A DNA stretch of 64,000 nucleotides from Glandiceps talaboti (taxonomy: Eukaryota > Hemichordata > Enteropneusta > Spengelidae). Shown here piece after piece: positions 26,405 to 64,000 of the stretch. The DNA lies in NCBI RefSeq assembly GCF_964340395.1, contig NC_135557.1, positions 16,268,367 to 16,332,366 of the forward strand, written 5' to 3'. Both the position numbers and the translations under genes were made by a program. The notes beneath the pieces were generated by a model. That model was not told where the DNA came from and did not search any database. It saw nothing but the letters and a program-made list of their open reading frames with translations. Numbering within the stretch: the stretch's first letter is position 1; each line of letters opens with the position of its first letter.

Positions 26405-29400
26405 GGTGATATTTGTATGGCCTGCAGAATTCATAAAAAAAGATATTGACCATATCTATCCATAGACCCTGGATTTCATTCCTGGGTTTGATTTAGCCAA
26501 ACTATTACGCTGACAAAATTATTGTTGTGGAGCACTCCACAAATGCTGTTGCTTACAACAACGTGGGGGGTGCCCTCAACAATGAATTGTTCAGTGTGTC
26601 AAAAGCATATGTCCTGAAAAGCAAAGCATATATTCTCTAAACCAAAGCAAATGCAGAACATCAAGACAGCGGGATTACTGGCATTATGAAAAGTTTACTT
26701 CGCAATTCTCGCTACCTGCAATAGCATTTTATCTCATGTGAGATGGTCAATATAGAACAAGATCGATATAATCTCGCACATACTATAGTTATGCATGTGT
26801 CACACTTTGACTGGAAGTCACGTTGTCGACTTGGAATTTGAATGATCACTATTTTATGATGAGCCTAAGCGGTCAAATCCTATTTCAGATATCGAGAATC
26901 AAAAACCCATTATTGTATACTCCAAATGGAAATAAATGACAATTCATTGGAGGACAGTTAATGTAACATTTCTTGGTCAGCGCAATTAGCAGTTGGTAGA
27001 GCAGGACAGTTGGATCAGCAAATTGATTAGCACAACAATCGATTGAGCATTTGGTAGGTATGACAGTTGTGTTCAATATTTGCTGGACAGGACAATTGAT
27101 TCAGCATTTTATCAGTATTTATCTTGGTCTGACGTGAAGGTATATTTCATATTCACATGGATAACATACAACAACTTTTAAAATATCCTGTTTTTTTTCC
27201 ATCATTTTGTAAGAAAAGCTCTAACCCCCCCCCCCCCCCAAATAAAGTGATAAAGTGTAGTTGTCTGACCCATCACACAATACTACAGACTGAGAAAGTA
27301 ATAATGCAGTCCAATTATGATGATTTTAAACAATTCATTGTGTATTCCAAAATGTATAGTTTTTGTTTTTTTAAACAATGATTTGGGTTTACTAGTATCA
27401 CATAGAAAATTCCTGGTGTCATGGATAGGTCACAATTTGGGGCAAGGCTAGTAAACGCAATAATTTGACATGATCTATCATGATACCAGTATGACACCAA
27501 ACCCTCACGAGGTTCCATCCATATTAACATAATGGAGCTCTTGAATAAAATGTACATTTGAAGAATAAGTGATGATTAACATCACCTTAGGTTGAAAACG
27601 GGGAATAATTTTCCACCTGGGGAAGCAGTAGCCATTTGGAATCAACCCACACTTTATAACATCCCTGCTTAATTTCTCCTGCCTGCTTGGTGACTGTGAG
27701 TGGTACTTCGATCTAGTCTGCACTGCACTGACCATTTGGTTGATATCAAATTGCTGGTAAGCCTTTTAACGAGTGACTCAAAACGACTGTTTAGGAACGG
27801 CTTTCACAAACTAAAATGAAAATTATCCTCTTGGCAACACTTCATTGCCTCAGTTGTTGTTCTAGTAGATAGATCAAAGCAGTTTTACTGTCTGTACACA
27901 GTGGGAGAATAATTAATATCAACAGCTGTAGCTGAAAAAGTTGACATGACCAGGTCGGAGAACCCAAATTTGAAGTTAAATTTAAGCCCTGACTTATCAT
28001 TCACTTCATTGCAGAAGGATTAAATTTGTTGCCAGTGAAACTTTGTGGCGTCTCCAACAAAAACGAAACGGAAAATATCGACAAAGGAACTTTGAAAATA
28101 GGAAAGTATAACTAAAACCATGCAAGGAAAGTTCTGTTTCAGAGAAAATTTGACGATAAAGTGCTTTATGTTGTCTGGTTTACATTGTATATAATTACTG
28201 GAGTATTCAGTATTGTGAATTTCATGAAAACTTCTGTACAAAAGCAATGTTTTGCTAACACGGACTGTTCAGATTAAAAACACATAATTTGATATCCTGT
28301 ATCACAAAAGACTATACCTTGAACAAGGACCATAAATTTGCATATGATACAATTGTGTAAGCTCTCCTTGTATGTCTTCAAGCTACCATCACTGTTTGAA
28401 GAATTCCTGTTATATTTGAAAGTTGTCGCATTCTTGCCAAAGCAATTCTTATATTAACCCCTACATCACACAAGAGTTAGAGAGCGTCATCATTTGAAAT
28501 ATTCATGACTAACAGAGAATGTTAGGGTTGAAAAAAAAAACACCATCCAAAATAGACCCTGCTACGTTTCCAAGTGACAGTGATTTTTTTTTAAAGTGAA
28601 AATCTTCTACTACCCCCACCCCTACCCCCACTCCCCCAACACCTGAAAACCCTCCATCCCCAGAGTAAAGAACCAATTGAGAGTACAACTTTTGATTGCT
28701 ATCAAGGAATATATTTACATGTCAGCATAAGATACACAGACTTAGATAAGACTTCTTGGAAGTCTTATATATACATAAACAAATTGGGAATCATCTGTAT
28801 ATCGGACCCACAAAAAGGTATACCAACTTTCAGCCTGCTAAAAAAACACAAATTGTTTCAGAACATCAAAATTTTCACAATTCTTCTGCTCTTGTTTACT
28901 CATTTATAAATACATATTTTTTTCTTCAAAATACTGCAGTTAAATGTAATCTGCTGCAGATCAAACTACGATCAATAATTCAAATATATGAAAACACTTT
29001 CTGTATAGTATGTGCAGCACATTTCAAAATGGCCGCTAGAGTCAGAACAGTGCCCTCAAGAGTTCAACAATGTGAATACTTTTGTTTTTAGTTGTAGTTG
29101 CCTATGTAATAGCTATGACAAATTAAAAGTTAAATGATGCTTAGCAATTGTCTTTCTTTTTTAATGAAACACCATTGCGGCACTGAGAAAAACACTGCAA
29201 AAGCTGACAACTCATAAATTTGGATATATGTTTGAAGGATTCTGATTGACCATTGAGCACAGCAGCAACATATATTGTTACTAGAATCAACTAGCAAGCC
29301 AAATCCCAAAAGAGAAAAAAAAAATTCTGTGTACCTATCCATCATAATGTATATCTACAACAACAAACTAAACATCTGTAACTTGACCCCTGACCTCCCA

Positions 29401-29943
29401 ACCCAACAAAATAGACAGGTTCATTCCATAATTTGACATCACACATGATTAGAACCCTACAGTACATTTCATCGGAGCTGCTAAGTACATTTCATTTTTT
29501 TTTCATATTCTTTTTTTCTCATAATGGCACACATTAAGGAGATATATTTGGTTCTTGAGCTGAATAATGCTACCCTTGGCTGCATTTTGTGGACCAACTC
29601 AGTGTCCTCTCCTGGCAGTTTTCTATGCTTGCATCACCCATTTCTTCCTATAGATATTCTGCAGAACAAAGGTTAAAATTAAACTCGTTAGTTTTGGGAT
29701 ATCGTTTAAGTGAAAGTTGGTAATATTCTGCAGACCTATCTTGGTACACAATTGTTTGCACTTCACTGAGGTGGAGTATTCCCAATCCATGGCTATCTCC
29801 CCAGTCTAAACATACAATTTACTACACTGTACTAATATGGGTGTTTGCGTCTTAAGAATCAGATGGTAAATTGCTGGATGTCAGATGGTTCGATAACCTC
29901 CCTATCTCAGAGTGACCATTTCTATGACAAGGAGTGCATACAA

Positions 29944-30398
29944 TGATGTTCGACCAACTGTATCTCTTAGTCTGTCTCAAGCTGTGCTAAAACTACCTAC
30001 ATGTTTCTCTATTAATCACAGTGTAATCTTTCACTCCCTGATGTTTAATTGAAACACATTGTTAATAAGACCAAAACTGGCTAGTCATTACACAGATAAT
30101 GACACATATACACTCACTCACTTCACTCACAAGGTAAACAAACAACTCCAATAATTGATATTAAATTAGTAATTAGAACACAATACAACACTGCAACTTT
30201 GTTTACTAGTATCATACCAGATTAGATATCCCAGTGTCCCTATCCTGATGACTCTACTTAAAACACCACTGGTGAAATGTACACGAAATAAACATCAGGG
30301 AGTGAAAGATTACACTATGATCAATAGAGAATCTTGCTGCTAGTAGGTAGTTTCAGCACAGCTTGAGACAGGCTAAGAAATACAGTTGGTCGAACATT
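29944..30398. mobile_element. fold-back element with arms of about 105 bp
   Basis: The left arm (29944-30048) and right arm (30288-30398) are reverse complements with few mismatches, for example TTCGACCAACTGTAT against ATACAGTTGGTCGAA, and CACTCCCTGATGTTTA against AAACATCAGGGAGTG. A spacer of about 240 bp lies between. Confidence 0.8.
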
Positions 30399-30618
30399 GC
30401 TGTATCAAGATTATTGAAATTAGGAACAATTGCACAAAGTTACATAAGCTCAATAAATCGAAGGCTTGATTACCAGATTAACACTTTATCAGCTTTATAG
30501 TTGATTTGACTCATCTCTCTCTATAAACACATGTAACTATCAATCGACTACACATTCATTGCAATCATTGCACGTATGATACATGCGGAGATAGCGGAAC
30601 ACAAATCTAACCTTAATA

Positions 30619-58685
<28,067 letters not shown>

Positions 58686-58739
58686 CTATAATTACAGGGG
58701 GGAAAAAACACATCGTGAATTTCAGATTCCAGTTACCTA

Positions 58740-59370
58740 GTCTAACAGCTAGAACCTTGCACAAATCTGCTGACTTTCATAAAAGCTAGCACATGCCATA
58801 TAGTAACAAAGGCACTGTCAACGGCTTGCTAGAGAGCTGCACATCAGAGTTACTGTCAGCCTCGACTTTTGTTTGACAACACCATGAGCAGAGATCTACG
58901 TCTTACCTACAAGATTGTGAATTTCAGATCTCTAACTGCATTTCCAATTACTTAGTCTAGCAGGTAGTAGTAGACCCTTGCATATTTCTGCTAACTTTAA
59001 AAGCTACCACATGCCGTATAATACCAAATTGGACTGTCAAGGACCTGCCAGTGAGCTGCACACCAGAAGTACTGTGGTCCTCAGCTTAAATTTGGTAAGT
59101 TTATGTGCACCATATTCAATTCTGCTAACTTTAAAAGCTACCACATGCCGTATAATACCAAATTGCACTGTCAAGGACCTGCCAGTGAGCTGCACACCAG
59201 AAGTACTGTGGTCCTCAGCTTAAATTTGGTAAGTTTATGTGCACTATATTCAATTCTGCTAACTTTAAAAGCTACCACAGGTTGAATTACGCCAACGGCA
59301 GTGTCAAGGACTTGGCCAACAGCTGCACACCAGTGGTACTGTCATCCTTGGCTTTTATTCAGTAACTTTC
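58740..59370. repeat. tandem repeat of about 126 bp
   Basis: Units share CTAACTTTAAAAGCTACCAC, GTCAAGGACCTGCCAGTGAG and TGCACACCAG; two nearly identical central units and more diverged flanking ones. Confidence 0.9.
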
Positions 59371-60149
59371 CGATCACAGATACAGGTCTGACTTCAAGAT
59401 TACTGATTGCTGTCATCGAGTTTGGGTGTAAATGTGGGTATATATATATGTGAAAATCAGAGATGGGGAGCAGTTGTAGAATGAATACCATCAAGTAATC
59501 ACCACAAAGGGAGCCGTGGTATGAGTAGTCTAGTTCCTATCCGTGGGTGGAGATGATCGCAGTAATTGTAACAAAGTATAGAAAACTACACTATGGTATG
59601 AGTAGAAAATGGGAAATGCAACTTGATGCCAAAGCACTTTGTTGTTTTCTTTTAAACTCAAACAGCTGTTACATTTTACAATTCTTCTGTTCATGAAAAT
59701 ACACCAATTTACTAGAACTGCTTCGTACTTTCTAATTACGAGTTCAAATTGTTGTTTACAAGTTGGTGATAGGACTGTTTTCTCATTACTTTTAATTCAC
59801 ATCTCGACCTCCGTTATTTTCACAAGCCAGTTTCCAGCCACATTTGCACTCTGCAGAAAGATCTGATTAAATGACATCTACTCAAAACACAAAGGTAGGA
59901 AAATAATCATGCCATTTTTATTGGCACTGTTTTACTCCTGTCAAATAAACAAACATTGAACTAGAGTGACGTGTCTACTGCCTGCCTATTCAAGTGTTTC
60001 TGAGTGACCTTTTAACATTGAGCGGTCCCTGGTATATAATGTACAATACGGGTGATCAGGTTTACAGGCTAGCTGTGTTTCATTCACCTTGAAGTATTCT
60101 TTTATAAGTTGCATGAACCAAAATCTTTGTACTCTGTACTGTTAGTATC

Positions 60150-60850
60150 CAGCATTATAGTAAGTCACAAAAACTTCAAATTCTAACAGAATTTGTCACT
60201 AATTTTGATATGATTTCGGTGTTGAGAATAGTCTGTGCTATCACAGTCCAAAATTGAGTATGATTTCATCAAAAAGTTATATACATATGACAATATGTGT
60301 TTGTAATCGGCATTATTATCCACCATAAAAGATTATATTTTACAAATTCTACCAAAATTTGTCACTAATTTTGATACAATTTTTGGGTCGAGAGTAACCT
60401 GTGCAATCACAGCCCAAAATTAAGTATGATTTCATGACAATTTTTAGCGGCAACAATTTGTGTTCAGTAAATTTATGTTTGTATTTGGCATTATTGTCCA
60501 CCATAAAAGATAATTTTTCTACAAATTTTAACAAATTGAGTAACTTATTTTGATATAATTTCTTTGTTGGATATAATTTGTATGACCCCAGTCCAAAATT
60601 AAGTACGTTTTCATCAGAAATGTATACATATACAACAATTTGTGTGAGGTGAACTTGTAGTACTATTGGACATTATTGTTTTCAATAAAATACTATTTTT
60701 CTTAATATTCTAATAATGTCGCCTCTAATTTTGATATAATCTTAGAAGTGAAGATAATTTTGATGATCTCAATCCAAAATTGACAGAAATTTCATCAAAA
60801 ATTTATACATATGCAACAATTTTTGTAAGGTGAATTTTTAATCGTGCCAA
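60150..60850. repeat. tandem repeat of about 180 bp
   Basis: Four diverged units sharing CAGTCCAAAATTGAGTATGA, GACAATATGTGTTTGT, TTATTGTCCACCATAAAAGA and CACTAATTTTGATA. Confidence 0.85.
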
Positions 60851-61241
60851 ACTGAAAGTGTGTAATACTTGAACTGACTTTATATACTCTGAGGTTTGCA
60901 CACAAAAATCATTATTGAATGTCTCTCAGAATCGTTAAAGGTCTTGTAATTCACAACAAAACACAACCAACTCTACATTTCTGATCCTAAAAATATTTGC
61001 AAAATACTTCAACTTGACCAGTTTACCCATTACACATAGCATACCGGTTCCCATACCACCATACCTATAACCCCATTACCCCCTTTTTTGTAAGAATACA
61101 ACACTTAGAGCTAAAAATGCAAAAAATTCTCACGGTAATTGAAAAAGTAAAACCGGGAGCCGCTGTACAAATGCCTGAACACCAGCAAGTCTAGCCAAGT
61201 CTGTGAACACAAAACAGTGTGTATTATTTTCTAACCCTCAC

Positions 61242-61361
61242 CTGTTGTATCCACGGATCGTACTCGCACAGACATTGACACTGTGGATTCATTGAAGTAT
61301 ATTTGTGTCCGCCATCAAATATCTTGAACTTGATCATGAATGTTTGATCACATTTATGACG
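61242..61361 (-). CDS. candidate exon, unrecognised cysteine-containing segment
   Basis: A 120-nt phase-0 stretch between GGGTAG and GTGAGG encodes forty codons, RHKCDQTFMIKFKIFDGGHK then YTSMNPQCQCLCEYDPWIQQ. It would join RhoGEF exon 1 in frame, but no family match is apparent. It could be an N-terminal RhoGEF exon, an exon of another minus-strand gene, or chance. Confidence 0.35.
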
Positions 61362-61793
61362 CTACCCGTATACCCTACAGGACAGTATGACCACATCTGC
61401 TAAATTTAGTCAACTACAATGTATGACATCATACCTGTATCAACTGTGGTATGCTGAGGGGAAATTCAAAAACTCTCACATTTCTTGCATCTAAAAATTT
61501 GCCGTAAAACAATCATTTTTTCAATCTTAAACATACTCATGTTATCCACACATGAATAAGACAGTCGAAAACTAAACTGAAGTCTAGAAACATGAGTTCT
61601 ACAAACTTGATTATGAAAATTTAGTGTCATGAAATGCAGTGTGATAATTTGAGAAGACCCCCATAAGTGAAGTGACACAGTGTTTATATTGTAGTGGGAG
61701 TACCTAAAATGCAGGGTTCAGTAATCCCTATAGACATAGTATAGCATTACATTTTAACCTATCCATTACACGACACCTACACACTACTCTCAC

Positions 61794-61874
61794 CTGCTGG
61801 ACGCTATAATACACACCAAACTTATTCACTGCTTTTTTATCAAAACACAACTCAATTTCACATTGTAGTTCTTC
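61794..61874 (-). CDS. candidate exon, unrecognised
   Basis: An 81-nt phase-0 stretch between CCCTAG and GTGAGA encodes EELQCEIELCFDKKAVNKFG then VYYSVQQ. Same strand and compatible phase with the candidate at 61242-61361. Not recognised. Confidence 0.35.
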
Positions 61875-62254
61875 CTAGGGACAATCAGGGTAAACAAACT
61901 TATCGACAAATCAGTGGTGTTCCATTTCTTGACACCGAGGGCGCCATCATGTCACTTGATTATATCAATTTGAGGTTCAGAAGTGTTGAAATATTAATTT
62001 AGGTTAAATCTACCAGAGACATTTTATCAAGGTTCCCTTCTAGTCGTTTGGTTAACGGTAACAATCATTGACAAATCTATCTTTCAAAGTGACAGTCATC
62101 ACATCAATCAGTTTCCCTTCTAGTATTTGTTCAGGTCAAAAATCCACCTTTATAAATTAGTTTTTCCAGTCTATAGCGGGACTGTGGTTTTCCACAGGAC
62201 ATCCACAGTTCCCTACTAATCAGGTCTAAATCTGACCACAGTTCCAACAGTGTC

Positions 62255-62540
62255 ACTGTATCAGCCAAAATTATACAAGTACTACGACATTAGCAATTTA
62301 CGGAAAATTTAACCGGACAGCATTTTTTGAACTCACGGTATTAGCCAAAACTATGCAAGCGATACCAGATTTTCTTTCAGCAATTTAGGAAAAATCTAAC
62401 CAGCATTTTTAACTCACTTAGTGTATTAGCCAAAACTATGCAAGCACTAACAATTTCCCTTTTTAGCAATTTAGAAAAAATTGACCCAGCATTCTAAACT
62501 CACTGTATCGGCCAAAACTATGCAAGCATTTCGAGATCCC
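62255..62540. repeat. tandem repeat of about 90 bp
   Basis: Three units sharing TATTAGCCAAAACTATGCAA, TTTAGCAATTTA and CAGCATTTT.AACTCAC. Confidence 0.85.
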
Positions 62541-63356
62541 TACCATGCAATTCTCCCTCACTAGCGTTCTAAAAACCTTAAGCTGCTGAAAATACTACAA
62601 GTTAGTTGATAAAATGACAACCTGTACAGCTATGTTGACAGTGATTTATGAAATATTACTCAAGAATTTGGGAGGTCTGATTGATATCTTTGTTTCAAAT
62701 TAATGTAAATATATTTATTGTAGTGCATAAATTTTTTACAGACACATTTTTTCTTCCAAATTTGCGCTTATTTGGTCTAACTACTCAGCCACCGACAACC
62801 CTGACATGACCAGTAGTAAGTAATTCCATTTCCTGACCAATTCATTTTGGTGTTAACATTTTTTTCAGCTTGGATAAATTAAGAATCAAAATACATGCAT
62901 TGACAGTACACAGTACATTCAACTCAGCAATGTCACATGCCTAGAATGCTGTTCTTTGATTATTCACACAATAGTAGTAATATATGACATTTCTTGACTT
63001 GAAGCGAAAATCTGTCATTTTACAATTTACAACAAAACAGAACCTAATACACCATAATTATGGTCTGTATTGACATTCTGAGGCATGAAACCAAAAAGCT
63101 GTTATTCTTGTAAATTTCTTACATCAGTTATGGTGTTTGTATTGCATAAATGATGAGTATTTTTGTGGGAGGAACACTATATACATGGGACATTCAACCT
63201 AAAGGTTGTTATTTTTGTAAATTTCTTACATTAGTTTTGGTGTTTGAGTTCCATGTTAAATGATGTTATTTTTTAGGTTGGTACAATAAATACACAATGA
63301 ATATATGCATAACCTGTAATTTATATTCCAAAACATAACTAAATGTAAACAGCGTG

Positions 63357-63438
<82 letters not shown>

Positions 63439-64000
63439 TTTTCCCGTGTACTTTGTATTTCTAAGCACATCTACATGGCAACACTGAGTGTGTGTGTGTA
63501 TGTATGTATATCCCCCTTTACACTATTTCTGAACACATCAATATACCAACAGTGAGAGTGTGAGTATATGTGTCTATTCCCCTGTACGCTGTATTACCAA
63601 ACACACCTCCATGCCAACAATGTGTGTGTTCCCCTTGTCAGTCTATACAACCTGTTCTGCACAGAAAACATGGCATAAAAGCAACAGGAACTAAATACTT
63701 GAAGTAGGGTATGTACTGAATTACATGACAAGTACACCTAACATAACAGTTAACAACGTTAATGACAGTGACATAATTAATGTATCAATATATGTAACTA
63801 AAAGTAATGTGATTTACAAGTGATTCAGAAATTGTTTCCAGTCTTTCTCTCACTGTTTTAGTCCTGCTGACTTCCTATGTGAAACTACTGTGTAACAATA
63901 CAGTACTTGTTTATAGCGCCAAAGTGACTAAAAGGTTACTGCCCACAAACAACTAACATGTAACAAGACACACTGACAACACAGCTTTGCTTTAAATCAC
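62541..64000. other. gene-free stretch at the right end
   Basis: No coding exon seen. It holds a GT microsatellite at 63357-63432 and a weak repeat around GTTATT.TTGTAAATTTCTTA near 63100-63240. Confidence 0.4.
63357..63432. repeat. GT microsatellite
   Basis: Continuous GT run of about 75 bp. Confidence 0.95.

Larger units (their letters stand above)
25501..30618. other. gene-free stretch, possibly RhoGEF 3' UTR and flank
   Basis: It follows the RhoGEF stop on the minus strand, so part is 3' untranslated sequence. I could not place its end; TTTATT at 26149 lies inside a transposon. Two inverted-repeat elements sit at 26083-26404 and 29944-30398. No coding exon is supported. Confidence 0.4.

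Overview
This window is nuclear DNA from a bilaterian animal, most likely a marine invertebrate. It is AT-rich, its genes are split into many short exons with GT-AG introns, and it is full of microsatellites, minisatellites and short inverted-repeat transposons. I cannot name the species or phylum. A hemichordate, a lophotrochozoan or another invertebrate would all fit. Nothing here looks prokaryotic.

Left part (about 0.6-17 kb, + strand): the 3' two-thirds of a molybdo-flavoenzyme gene of the xanthine dehydrogenase/aldehyde oxidase (XDH/AO) family, in 15 recognisable exons; the 5' end lies outside the window. Between exons 7 and 8 about 190 residues of the molybdenum domain are missing. That space holds a duplicated block carrying a reversed, intronless sepiapterin reductase (SPR)-like gene and a broken second copy of its 3' end. 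One end of the duplicated block abuts exon 8, which has no usable splice acceptor. The copy is therefore either disrupted or misassembled.

Middle (about 17-30.6 kb): two more intronless SPR-like genes, head to head (20174-20983 on -, 22328-23167 on +), flanked by an inverted pair of microsatellite-tailed repeats. About 7 kb of repeat-rich DNA follows. The SPR-like gene inside the XDH/AO gene has lost the catalytic tyrosine and the pterin-anchoring aspartate; the other two keep both.

Right part (30.6-58.7 kb, - strand): a large RhoGEF gene of the ARHGEF11/12/1 and Drosophila RhoGEF2 type. I could chain 26 exons in consistent phase into 3,873 nt (1,290 aa including an RGS-like domain, a C1 domain, DH, PH and a coiled-coil tail, ending in a stop). 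The start and any PDZ domain lie upstream. Two further in-phase candidate exons at 61.2-61.9 kb encode sequence I do not recognise. One intron carries a 65-bp tandem array copied from the neighbouring exon-intron junction, and another carries about 44 copies of a 33-bp repeat.

The XDH/AO and SPR families both act on pterin or purine chemistry, so their clustering may matter for pigment or cofactor metabolism; this is inference. The RhoGEF is functionally separate.
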